From: UMGS1370 sp963557065
GTDB taxonomy: Bacteria; Bacillota; Clostridia; Lachnospirales; Lachnospiraceae
NCBI GenBank assembly: GCA_963557065.1
Contig: CAUWCT010000053.1
Location: 1-34,984 of the forward strand
Direction: 5' to 3'
Length of the DNA: 34,984 bases
Under the pieces are notes generated by a model. It was not told where the DNA came from. It saw nothing but the letters and a program-made list of their open reading frames with translations, and did no database searches. Made by a program: the position numbers and the translations under genes. Each line of letters starts with the position of its first letter. The first letter of the stretch is position 1. Shown one piece after another: positions 28,391 through 34,984 of this stretch.

Positions 28391-28627
28391 ATGACACAGA
28401 TTCCATATGCCGAAAGCAACGGCATTCTTTCAGTTGAAGTAATGTTGAAGAATGCTGCAGATGTCTTTCTCGTTGATTCCAGTAACTTTCAAAAATACAA
28501 ATCCGGTCGCCAGTTCAAATACTATGGCGGTCATTACACCCAGACACCTGTCCGCATTAGCGTATCAGGTAATGGACGATGGTATCTGATTGTTCTCGGA
28601 AGTGATTATAAATATCGCTTCTACTGA
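28391..28627 (+). CDS. DUF1883-like accessory protein
   Basis: 78 residues with AAAGGAG 7 nt before the ATG. The pattern of VEVMLKNAADVFLVDSSNFQKYKSGRQFKYYGGHYTQTPVRISVSGNGRWYLIV fits DUF1883: a small all-beta domain with a conserved DSSNFxxYxxG and YGGH. Its biochemical role is not known to me. It is read against the late operon from its own promoter and ends tail-to-tail with the 64-residue gene, overlapping by 7 bp. It behaves like a moron expressed from the prophage, perhaps for host fitness or superinfection exclusion (inference). Confidence 0.75.
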   Translation: MTQIPYAESNGILSVEVMLKNAADVFLVDSSNFQKYKSGRQFKYYGGHYTQTPVRISVSGNGRWYLIVLGSDYKYRFY

Positions 28628-28815
28628 TTCTCTCTTGGGAGAAGTTCCCCACATGCCGGAACCTCTCCCAAAATTGCATTGTCATCCATATACTGCATTA
28701 CCCTTTCAACCGCTTCATTTATGTTGCTTTTCGTGAATCTATGCTTTAACGCATAGTCCAGTATAAGGTCAACAAGTCTCTCTTCCTCTTCGACTTCAAC
28801 TATTCTTTTAAGCAT
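28621..28815 (-). CDS. Small acidic helical protein, unknown
   Basis: 64 residues: LKRIVEVEEEERLVDLILDYALKHRFTKSNINEAVERVMQYMDD, then a short tail. Predicted mainly helical and acidic. GGGAGATGAGAG lies before the ATG. No family recognised. Overlaps the end of the DUF1883-like gene on the other strand. Confidence 0.55.
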   Translation of the reverse strand: MLKRIVEVEEEERLVDLILDYALKHRFTKSNINEAVERVMQYMDDNAILGEVPACGELLPRENQ

Positions 28816-28855
28816 CCGCTCTCATCTCCCTTCATCCTTTCCTTAGCTTTTTGGT

Positions 28856-28949
28856 ATCAAAAAAGGCCCAGCTTTTCGCTGAACCTTAAACTGCGTATTG
28901 GGGAGGCCAGGAGCACACCCTGACAGGACTTCTCTCCGTATTCAATTTT
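28856..28949 (-). repeat. Repeat R3 (copy of R2 right part) with terminator
   Basis: About 93 bp near-identical to 26725-26817. On minus it ends in the terminator AAGGTTCAGC-GAAA-AGCTGGGCCTT followed by T's. The two copies bracket the DUF1883-like gene, protease, Rha fragment and module B. Confidence 0.8.
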
Positions 28950-28958
28950 AAGCATCAT
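28857..28958 (-). CDS. 33-residue ORF within repeat R3
   Basis: Starts at tandem ATGs (28958/28955) with AAAGGAGAG 4-7 nt before. The sequence contains KIEYGEKSCQGVLLASPIRS and ends RFSEKLGLF, so the terminator hairpin is part of the coding sequence. R2 keeps most of this frame without an ATG, and R1 keeps only the end. Could be a real small protein or a chance frame in a conserved terminator element. Confidence 0.45.
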   Translation of the reverse strand: MMLKIEYGEKSCQGVLLASPIRSLRFSEKLGLF

Positions 28959-28969
28959 GCCTCTCCTTT

Positions 28970-28983
28970 GTGCGATGTCGCAC
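28970..28983. promoter_or_regulatory. Perfect dyad GTGCGATGTCGCAC
   Basis: Located just before the ribosome-binding site of the 33-residue ORF; a one-base variant is at 5288-5301, also in the leader of a small gene. Confidence 0.4.
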
Positions 28984-28998
28984 GTAAAAATGGGTATA

Positions 28999-29028
28999 AA
29001 AATACCGCTTACCATCCTACAAGCGGCA
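28999..29028 (-). terminator. Terminator after the small gene 29035-29295
   Basis: Minus strand CCGCTT, 10-nt loop, AAGCGG, then TATTTTTAT. Confidence 0.7.
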
Positions 29029-29034
29029 TCATCT

Positions 29035-29295
29035 TTACTTTTTATTCTTTTCCATTTCAGCTATCTGTTCGGCCAATGTTTTCCTATCTCTTCTTCGCAC
29101 CTCTTCATGCCAACCAGATCCGTCTCCACAACTACCGGGGGCCATACGAATGAGTTCAATCATTTTCTTTTCCATATCTTTATCTTCAACTAAATCAAGA
29201 ATGGGAATCGGATACTCTCTTATGAATTCATCATACTCTTCCCCGGACTGCAACTCCAGAAACCTCTTTTTCATTTCAGCAGTAATTTCAAACAT
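29035..29295 (-). CDS. Small protein coupled to the MuF-peptidase gene (possible immunity)
   Basis: 86 residues from ATG 29295, which has GGAGGGG 4 nt upstream; that site and the ATG lie inside the last codons of the minor head gene (8-bp overlap). The protein is acidic and helical (ITAEMKKRFLELQSGEEYDEFIREYP, EDKDMEKKMIELIRM) with a basic end. No family recognised. Because toxin-immunity pairs are usually coupled this way and the upstream protein carries an HEXXH domain, an immunity or inhibitor role is plausible. A head-completion role is the alternative. Confidence 0.65.
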   Translation of the reverse strand: MFEITAEMKKRFLELQSGEEYDEFIREYPIPILDLVEDKDMEKKMIELIRMAPGSCGDGSGWHEEVRRRDRKTLAEQIAEMEKNKK

Positions 29296-30751
29296 ATAGC
29301 CCCTCCATGTAATCAAATAGGTCAGGATTTTTCTGTTTTAAAAGACCCGGATTCAAAACATAATACTTGTATCCCTCTGCAAAAAACTCGGCATATGCGT
29401 ACTGGTTAAACTTCCCATCTATTTCCAATGGCACGTATTCTATATAAGCTCTCCCCTGATACTCGCTGACCAGATATGGACTTTCTACTCTATATATAAG
29501 TTTGGTAAACGTGGTTGTATCGCGGATTATTGGCCTTCCAGAAAAGGCATCCTTTAAAATCCGGACAAACCGCTCATTCTGATACACCTGGAAATAATCC
29601 TCCAGGATGTGAGCCGCCTCGTGGATAAATTCCCCTTCCTCCAGTTCGTCCGCCACCTCGATGCATCCCAGCAGTTTATTTGCCCTTGAATTTCCCAACA
29701 GGGACCTTCGGATACAGATTAGTTCTTTCTCTATTATATCCTGATGTTCCGGAGAAATCAAGGCGAATTCTCGCTGTATTTGCTCATATGCTTCCTCTGT
29801 TACTGCTTCATCAATCGGAACGTAATCCGGTTCCTTCACTGATTCTGGAGCAAATGGATCTTCGGTTGGCTCATAAGCGATTGCGCAGCGGCACCTTGGA
29901 TGCCATGGCGGGGTTCCTTCCTCTGCCAAAATCTCTCTCCCATGCTTAGACCCGCACTGTCTGCATACTCTTTCATCATCCGCCGTACTTCCCACTCTCC
30001 GCACTGCGCCAAGTTTTCCCTGTTTTTGGGCCTGTCTGACCGCCTGCTCGCTCCCTGCGTTATAAGCAGCTGCCAGTTCCGTCTCCGCAATCATGTACGC
30101 TCTCTGGCGATGCTGTCGCTCTGCGTACTGATATGCTTTCTCTCTGGCCTTTTTCTGGATGTCTTCGACTCTCATCTTAGGGTGCGCTTTCGCCAGTCCG
30201 TCTCTGACCGTTTCGTAATAACGCAGGTTCGCTTCCGCCTGCGGCTTATTTAATCCAATACAGGGGCGGATAATCCTAGACAATTCATCTACTGTATACC
30301 TTCCATCCACTGTGCGGCCAATCATGGCCTGCACCGCTTTCTTTTGTTCCTCGCTGACGGCGGTAACAAACTCACCGGTATGCTCCAAAACCCACCTTCT
30401 GACCCCTTTCTCTTTTGGGTCGAAGGCATATCCAGGAATTGACCGGGTAACCAGCTGGCCCTTTCCTCCCACCTCTGCCGCCTGCATCCACATGGGAAGA
30501 AAGTGTTTTGATGCCATTAAAGAGTAATCCTGCATCCAGTCTTTTATAAGTTCCTCGCTGATAGTGCCGCTTTGGATGGCTTCCCGTATTTCGCGATATG
30601 AAAGCGCAGCCTGTTGATCCTTCCACAGGCGGGCAAGTATCATGGCCGGGCCAGCCATATGAGAATCCAAATATTCACCAAGCCTTTGCAGAACCTCTTC
30701 CTCCCCGCTGGATTTATAAATCATTTTCACCGGATTGCGGTAAAAAAACAT
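29288..30751 (-). CDS. MuF-type minor head protein with C-terminal HEXXH peptidase-like domain
   Basis: 487 residues. Residues 1-295 fit the Mu gpF/SPP1 gp7 minor head family: the helical segment ETELAAAYNAGSEQAVRQA (about 223-241), then a zinc-ribbon-like end with C263, C266, H284, C287 and C289. From about 340 on a second domain appears: FIHEAAHILEDY with HEAAH at 377-381, and a downstream EFFAEGYKYY (455-464). This resembles the anthrax lethal factor-type (M34-like) zincin core, with the two His and the later Glu as zinc ligands. MuF proteins carrying C-terminal toxin domains are known in temperate phages of Bacillota. It could be ejected with the DNA. Confidence 0.8.
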   Translation of the reverse strand: MFFYRNPVKMIYKSSGEEEVLQRLGEYLDSHMAGPAMILARLWKDQQAALSYREIREAIQSGTISEELIKDWMQDYSLMASKHFLPMWMQAAEVGGKGQLVTRSIPGYAFDPKEKGVRRWVLEHTGEFVTAVSEEQKKAVQAMIGRTVDGRYTVDELSRIIRPCIGLNKPQAEANLRYYETVRDGLAKAHPKMRVEDIQKKAREKAYQYAERQHRQRAYMIAETELAAAYNAGSEQAVRQAQKQGKLGAVRRVGSTADDERVCRQCGSKHGREILAEEGTPPWHPRCRCAIAYEPTEDPFAPESVKEPDYVPIDEAVTEEAYEQIQREFALISPEHQDIIEKELICIRRSLLGNSRANKLLGCIEVADELEEGEFIHEAAHILEDYFQVYQNERFVRILKDAFSGRPIIRDTTTFTKLIYRVESPYLVSEYQGRAYIEYVPLEIDGKFNQYAYAEFFAEGYKYYVLNPGLLKQKNPDLFDYMEGLYV

Positions 30752-30757
30752 CCTGCA

Positions 30758-32095
30758 TCACCTTCCCAACCGTCTCTTTGCTGCCTCTGCTTCCGTTCCT
30801 TCCTCTACCGCTTCCGGATGCACCTGGGTTCTGGCAGCCTGTCTGGAATCGTCTCTTGAGTCATTTCTTGACGGAAGCTTTGCCACCTGACGGACAAAAT
30901 CCTCCATCTCGTCATCCGGCACCAAGATGCCAGAAGCGGACATCTTTTGAAGGAAGTCTCCCAGAATTCCCAAATCAACGTGTTCCACGTCCCCATGCAT
31001 CAGTTTGGGATAGTCCGTAATCCCCTCAAAATGCCTGCCGTTGCTGTCAATTAACCTCGGAATTGCCTGCTGATTAAACACCTCACAGATAATATCCAGA
31101 TAGGTGCTCAGCGCTTCTTTAAAGAGCTGTGATTTATCGGACGACAAGGCGTAGCTGCCAGTTCCCTGGTGGCCTAACAGCAAAAAGTCTGCCATTACCG
31201 TCATGGCGATACGGGTATCATAACGGTTTATAATGGCGTTGGTGTCAAACTGCCGATTTCCTCCTGTGCTGAGCAGTTCCAGCTTATAACCTGCTGGAAG
31301 AATCACGCCTTCCTGCTCGTCTCTTCGGATGTTTTTTACATAACTTTGCAAAGCCGCCTTCGTTTGCTGGGTCTTCGGGTCATTATGAAAGATATTTAAC
31401 TTCTCCGGTGTGTAAATCACAGGAAGTCCCGCCAAATCCCTCTCTATTCCAATTCCCTCAATCTCCTGAATCCTTCGCTTGAAATACCAGGAGCGATAGG
31501 CGTTTCGCAGGATGCTGCGCCCTTCCGGGTTCCCCTTTCTGGACTTGGTCCGAAACAGCAGCGCCTTCTGGATGGGAATTTCCAGAATTCCATAATCCGG
31601 CGGCGGCATCTGTGTCATCCCCAAAAGATTGTCATGTTCATCGTATATCCATTCATACAGTGTTTCCTGCGCCCGGATGGGAAGTTTCTGCCACCCAATC
31701 AAGCCATCGTTATACTTGGATGTAAGCGCTGAATTCTTTTTGCGCCCTGTCCGTCTCTTATACACGATTTCGTGATAACTCCATCCATATGTTAAAAAGG
31801 ACAGAATCTCCGAGATGGTATCCGTCCAGGTATCCTGCATATCATTCCGGCACTGCTCTACAAACTCTGCTGCCTCTGCATCCTTCTTTTCTGGCCCTGC
31901 CGGATCCACTCGCCAGACAGCCTGCCTGAGAAGCAGTTCCAGCGCGGTCAGTACCGCTCCGACAATGTCATCGTTTTCCGACATCTCATGATAAACCGCC
32001 GCACCGCGTTTTCCTCGCAGTTCCGGAAGAAACTCTTCGTAAAGGGTTCCTCCATATCTCTTTTGTCCAATGCGGCCATATTCCCGTTCCGGCAT
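30758..32095 (-). CDS. Portal protein (Mu gp29-like, DUF935)
   Basis: 445 residues from ATG 32095, with GGAGGGAGAGG directly upstream; the longer start at 32200 lies inside the terminase gene. DUF935-type motifs: AVLTALELLLRQAVWRVDPAG, EILSFLTYGWSYHEIVYKRR, FRTKSRKGNPEGRSILRNAYRSWYFKR, GSYALSSDKSQLF. Twelve copies form the ring through which DNA enters. The C-terminal 40 residues are polar and low in complexity. Confidence 0.9.
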   Translation of the reverse strand: MPEREYGRIGQKRYGGTLYEEFLPELRGKRGAAVYHEMSENDDIVGAVLTALELLLRQAVWRVDPAGPEKKDAEAAEFVEQCRNDMQDTWTDTISEILSFLTYGWSYHEIVYKRRTGRKKNSALTSKYNDGLIGWQKLPIRAQETLYEWIYDEHDNLLGMTQMPPPDYGILEIPIQKALLFRTKSRKGNPEGRSILRNAYRSWYFKRRIQEIEGIGIERDLAGLPVIYTPEKLNIFHNDPKTQQTKAALQSYVKNIRRDEQEGVILPAGYKLELLSTGGNRQFDTNAIINRYDTRIAMTVMADFLLLGHQGTGSYALSSDKSQLFKEALSTYLDIICEVFNQQAIPRLIDSNGRHFEGITDYPKLMHGDVEHVDLGILGDFLQKMSASGILVPDDEMEDFVRQVAKLPSRNDSRDDSRQAARTQVHPEAVEEGTEAEAAKRRLGR

Positions 32096-32108
32096 TCCTC
32101 TCCCTCCT

Positions 32109-33602
32109 TTATCTCCAATAACTATCCTTTTCCAGTCCCAATTCGCCAAAATAGATGGTTTCATCCGGGTCATACAGGGCCAATGCCAGCGCATCCGCAA
32201 TATCCGGCGATGGCAGTCCCCGCTTTTTCATCATTTCTTTCCGTTCCAGTTCCAGCTTTCCATCTTTATTTACACCATACCTACGATTGGTAAGCTGGGA
32301 AAACAATGTATCATCATCCGGCAGATTCAGTCTTTTGTCTTTTAAATACTGCCGTATCTTTCCCCACATCAATCCGGTACTGTTGCTGTATTCTACCGGG
32401 TCATCTTCATCAACCTTTCCTCCAGTGCCCCCAAAATGGCACTCCAAAATCTCCAGATTAAGCGGAGGAATCTCTTTATACCCGGACCATCTGCCTGCAT
32501 ATTCCGAGTCGGACTTTGCCAGCCTGCACCGCTCCATATGTACCTCGTCAACAATCTGGCCCATGGCATCGTAAAGGTTGTCATAAACGCCGACTCCAAG
32601 ACCGTCACAGTCCACCTTTACGCTTATCTGATTTATCCCTTCCCGGATGGCATACCGTTTAATCATCATGACTGCATATCCGGCAATCTCCGTTGTCCGG
32701 TTATGATGGTAAACCTCATACAGCAGTGACAATTTCTTGTCCATTAAGGGATAAAGGACCGAACTGTCATCACCATAACGTGCCACGTCAATCCCGATGT
32801 CAATCCGCTGCCTGTTTACCAGCGGCGCTATTTTGGCTGCCTCTTCACACCACTCCATGACAATGAGGCTGTCCGGTGTTGCCCTGGGAAACTGCCCTGC
32901 CACACGCACCCGGAACACATCGCTGTCTTCTCCAAACATCTTAATGATTTTATCCACAAACGTTTGTGACACGTGGGCACTGTCCCGACCATCCACATGC
33001 ATTGCATGATATTCCGAACGTGCTTTATGGTGACTGTCATAAAAGAAACCGCTTAAGCGTGTTGGGTTTCCCATCATTAAAAGCTTGGTATCCTCCGTTG
33101 TCAGCGCACCTAAAACCGGCTCGAATACCTTGTCTGATACACCGGACGCCTCGTCAATAATGTAAAACACATGCTGGGCATGAAACCCCTGCAGCGCTTC
33201 CGGGTTGGTCGCTGTCCTTGGTACCGCAAACCATTCCTCCGGATACTCTCGCATGTAAAGTTTTTCTTTGGTCCATACCAGGTCATTCTTTAAAGCGGGA
33301 TTGTTCCGCATCCATTTGCTAATCTCCGCCCATAAAATATCCATAAGCTGATGTTCTGTGGGGGCTGTGCATGGGACCTTTGGAAACGGCCGTGTGCATA
33401 GGAACCACAAAACTGCCCACGCCTCGACGGCACTCTTTCCAATGCCATGTCCGGAGCGCACTGACGTCATGGAGTAGTCTCTGAGACTTCGGAGTATATC
33501 TCTCTGATTTTGATCCGGCGTCACCTGAATAATATCTTCACAAAAATAAACCGGCTCCTGCGCGTAAAACAGAAGCGCCTTATCCATCTCGGTCAGTTCC
33601 AT
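32109..33602 (-). CDS. terL: Terminase large subunit
   Basis: 497 residues from ATG 33602 (AAGGAG 7 nt upstream; GTG 33617 would include the ribosome-binding site). The ATPase half has Walker A SGHGIGKS (50-57) and Walker B FYIIDEAS (146-153). The nuclease half begins IDIGIDVARYGDDSSVLYPL with its metal-binding Asp residues and later shows KVDCDGLGVGVYDNL. It packages DNA into the prohead. It overlaps terS by 23 bp. Confidence 0.93.
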   Translation of the reverse strand: MELTEMDKALLFYAQEPVYFCEDIIQVTPDQNQRDILRSLRDYSMTSVRSGHGIGKSAVEAWAVLWFLCTRPFPKVPCTAPTEHQLMDILWAEISKWMRNNPALKNDLVWTKEKLYMREYPEEWFAVPRTATNPEALQGFHAQHVFYIIDEASGVSDKVFEPVLGALTTEDTKLLMMGNPTRLSGFFYDSHHKARSEYHAMHVDGRDSAHVSQTFVDKIIKMFGEDSDVFRVRVAGQFPRATPDSLIVMEWCEEAAKIAPLVNRQRIDIGIDVARYGDDSSVLYPLMDKKLSLLYEVYHHNRTTEIAGYAVMMIKRYAIREGINQISVKVDCDGLGVGVYDNLYDAMGQIVDEVHMERCRLAKSDSEYAGRWSGYKEIPPLNLEILECHFGGTGGKVDEDDPVEYSNSTGLMWGKIRQYLKDKRLNLPDDDTLFSQLTNRRYGVNKDGKLELERKEMMKKRGLPSPDIADALALALYDPDETIYFGELGLEKDSYWR

Positions 33603-34401
33603 ATCCTGCTCCTTCACATTGTTTTTGATAGGCCCCCATGATTGTCTGTGCTAAAGTCTGCTGAGTAGTAGTGCCCATGGTCATGTGTTTTGACAGCCAG
33701 TCCATGGCAGCCATGGCATCATACAGTTCGATACTGGCTCCGTCCTTACCCATCTTGACTTTTTTTATCACATGGCCATTAACTGCATCCGACTCACGAA
33801 ATTTCACATAGTTCACTTCACGCATGACCGGCTCTCCCGTCTCTTTATCTTCAACTGGTCCAAAAGCCCCCATCACCGGAACTTCTTCCCTTCCAAAGGA
33901 CACGAAATCTGTAACGCTTGCGGACGCAATATCCAGATACCACTGGAATATGTCATGTTCGTCAAATAGCTGTGCTTCAAAGCGCTCCTTTTTCAATCTC
34001 TGCACTTCGCTTCTTACTACCTCGTTTGACATCAACTTGTAGGCGTGGGCGTTCGCCGTATTGTAGCTGCACTGGTACGCCTCCATATACGCCCTGGTCG
34101 CATTCAGGGTCCGGGCATACAGCAAACAAAAAAGCCGCTGCTGGTCCGTCAAATCGGGGTTTCCAACCACCTGATCTACTGCCTCGGCAACCGCTTTTAT
34201 GTTTTTTTCTTTTTGATTTTGTATCTTTCGCGAACGCTCGCTATTTTTATCCGAACGTTCATTATCCCATTTATGTGTAGATTTCCATCGGCGGACCGTC
34301 CCCTCTGGCAAATTTAGTTGACTTGCAATCTCAACTAACTTCATGCCTTTTAGATACATAGCCTTCGCCTGTTTTATTCTTTCATCTGGCGCTCTGGCCA
34401 T
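33580..34401 (-). CDS. terS: Terminase small subunit
   Basis: 273 residues. The N-terminal HTH (KLVEIASQLNLPEGTVRRWKSTHKW, about 21-45) is followed by the terminase_2-type core LTDQQRLFCLLYARTLNATRAYMEAY and NAHAYKLMSNEVVRSEVQRLKK. It recognises the packaging site and loads TerL. It is the first gene of the late run. No strong promoter is seen in the 50 bp between it and the terminator at 34437. Confidence 0.92.
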   Translation of the reverse strand: MARAPDERIKQAKAMYLKGMKLVEIASQLNLPEGTVRRWKSTHKWDNERSDKNSERSRKIQNQKEKNIKAVAEAVDQVVGNPDLTDQQRLFCLLYARTLNATRAYMEAYQCSYNTANAHAYKLMSNEVVRSEVQRLKKERFEAQLFDEHDIFQWYLDIASASVTDFVSFGREEVPVMGAFGPVEDKETGEPVMREVNYVKFRESDAVNGHVIKKVKMGKDGASIELYDAMAAMDWLSKHMTMGTTTQQTLAQTIMGAYQKQCEGAGYGTDRDG

Positions 34402-34436
34402 GTTACTTCACCCCGATTCGTCGGTTTTTAGATATA

Positions 34437-34461
34437 GAAAAAGAGATAGCCGAAGCTATCC
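34437..34461 (-). terminator. Terminator of module C
   Basis: Minus strand GGGATAGC TTCG GCTATCTC then TTTTTCTA; includes the stop codon of the RHH-like gene. Copy of the one at 26880-26907. Confidence 0.8.
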
Positions 34462-34644
34462 CTCTTTATTTTCCTCTACGTATTCTTTCATTAGTTCGGA
34501 TAGCTGAATCCCTACGGCTATCCCTCTGGCCTTACATATGGATGCAAATGCCTCTGCATCCTCTTTTCTGACCTTATACGTCTTGGGAACCATGCCAGCC
34601 TTGGCGTCCCACCTGTCCTGTGGCCTAGTTTTCTTCTCTTCCAT
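34456..34644 (-). CDS. RHH-like small protein of module C
   Basis: 62 residues from ATG 34644 with GGAGGAA 5 nt upstream; the longer in-frame start at 34704 reads an unlikely hydrophobic stretch. After a polar start come YKVRKEDAEAFASICKARGIAVGIQLSELMKEYVEEN, aligning with 26905-27105. The start overlaps the end of the hydrophobic peptide. Regulator of the module by inference. Confidence 0.75.
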   Translation of the reverse strand: MEEKKTRPQDRWDAKAGMVPKTYKVRKEDAEAFASICKARGIAVGIQLSELMKEYVEENKEG

Positions 34645-34726
34645 GGCGATTCCTCCATTTCCGATAAGTAAACAATCCAATAAAACCAGCAACAACAGAT
34701 ACAATAATGATTGTCACAATGTTCAT
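34625..34726 (-). CDS. Small hydrophobic peptide of module C
   Basis: 33 residues: a membrane helix (IVTIIIVSVVAGFIGLFTY), then a basic/polar tail (RKWRNRHGREEN). The ATG is 2 bp from the antisense promoter at 34728. It overlaps the RHH-like gene by 20 bp. The counterpart of 27098-27211. The ribosome-binding site is weak. Confidence 0.5.
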   Translation of the reverse strand: MNIVTIIIVSVVAGFIGLFTYRKWRNRHGREEN

Positions 34727-34727
34727 G

Positions 34728-34756
34728 TTGTCTGAAATGGCCTCGTGTGTTATACT
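34728..34756 (+). promoter_or_regulatory. Antisense promoter of module C
   Basis: TTGTCT-N17-TATACT on plus, aimed at the 3' end of peptide C. Confidence 0.7.
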
Positions 34757-34762
34757 TAGAGT

Positions 34763-34815
34763 AGGGAAGAGGTTTGCTCTCCTCCCTACTCGCTGTGTTA
34801 TTTCCACAGCTTGTC
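34763..34815 (+). ncRNA. Predicted antisense RNA against peptide C
   Basis: Predicted start near 34763. Includes the hairpin GAGTAGGGAAGAGG / CCTCCCTACTC (34759-34791) and overlaps the last codons of peptide C from 34798. The 3' end given is nominal. Confidence 0.45.
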
Positions 34816-34923
34816 GATTATCAAAAGGATAATCCCCGTTAAAAGCCCTGTTAGGAATTGAACCGCAACTTCAATCCAGTTAATAGGGCTTTTCTTTTTT
34901 CTTCGGCTTTCACCACGAGCCAT
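34798..34923 (-). CDS. Basic-hydrophobic small peptide C (candidate type I toxin)
   Basis: 41 residues from ATG 34923 with GGAGG 9 nt upstream. A basic start (MARGESRRKKKS) is followed by one membrane helix (WIEVAVQFLTGLLTGIILLIID) and KLWK. The same plan as peptides A and B, and the start RG(K/E)SR(K/R)KK is shared with B. A TATAAT lies before it but a good -35 is not seen. It opens module C next to the packaging genes. Confidence 0.7.
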   Translation of the reverse strand: MARGESRRKKKSPINWIEVAVQFLTGLLTGIILLIIDKLWK

Positions 34924-34929
34924 TTCTCA

Positions 34930-34984
34930 TCACCTCCTCGTATTATAAAGTAGTAGTATTTATAGACCCTCTCCAAGGTCTGTA
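34930..34984 (-). promoter_or_regulatory. Upstream region of peptide C with inverted repeat
   Basis: Contains TATAAT about 12 nt before the ribosome-binding site and the dyad AGACC-N8-GGTCT. The -35 position has no good match. Could be an activated or operator-controlled promoter; the window ends here. Confidence 0.35.

Noticed and set aside
1..34984. CRISPR array, tRNA or rRNA genes
   Set aside because: No regularly spaced short repeats and no cloverleaf or rRNA-like sequence noticed on either strand.

Overview
This window is a temperate-phage or prophage segment from a Bacillota host, most likely a clostridial/Lachnospiraceae-type bacterium. The evidence is consensus sigma-A promoters (TTGACA-N17-TATAAT), strong AGGAGG ribosome-binding sites and a PBSX/skin-like (xkd) gene order. 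The virion would be a contractile-tailed (myovirus) particle. No integrase, att site, chromosomal gene, tRNA, rRNA or CRISPR array is visible, so free phage and prophage cannot be told apart here.

The late region reads right to left on the minus strand. From about 34.4 kb it runs: terminase small and large subunits, portal, MuF-type minor head protein with a C-terminal HEXXH peptidase-like domain, XkdF-like protease, scaffold, decoration protein, major capsid protein, head-tail connector genes, sheath, tube, tail assembly chaperone (with an A AAA AAC slippery site for a -1 frameshift), tape measure, LysM hub protein, XkdQ/R/S, baseplate J (XkdT), XkdU-like protein, tail fibre, XkdX and holin. 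No endolysin is recognisable.

The left 5 kb is the control region. It has an XRE repressor with matching operators at its own promoter and at the promoter of a small membrane-type peptide, a second XRE protein, and a tandem array of antirepressor cassettes. Each cassette is a ribbon-helix-helix (RHH) gene followed by a BRO-type antirepressor gene. In the gap between them lies, on the opposite strand, a predicted 60-77 nt RNA with a near-consensus promoter and a hairpin plus T-tract terminator. This is the layout of the P22 immI arc-sar-ant operon. Three such cassettes lie at 0-3.6 kb and a fourth, with an ORF6N protein, is inserted at 25.7-26.7 kb inside the head operon.

Other accessory insertions break up the late operon: hicAB (plus strand, 11.2-11.9 kb); a DUF1883-like gene (plus strand, 28.4 kb); and two paralogous modules (26.9-27.4 and 34.4-34.9 kb), each made of a basic-hydrophobic peptide, a predicted antisense RNA, a second small hydrophobic peptide and an RHH-like protein. 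The tail fibre gene ends in a 624-bp segment bounded by 18-bp inverted repeats and carries a second, silent C-terminus on the other strand, which predicts fibre switching by inversion.
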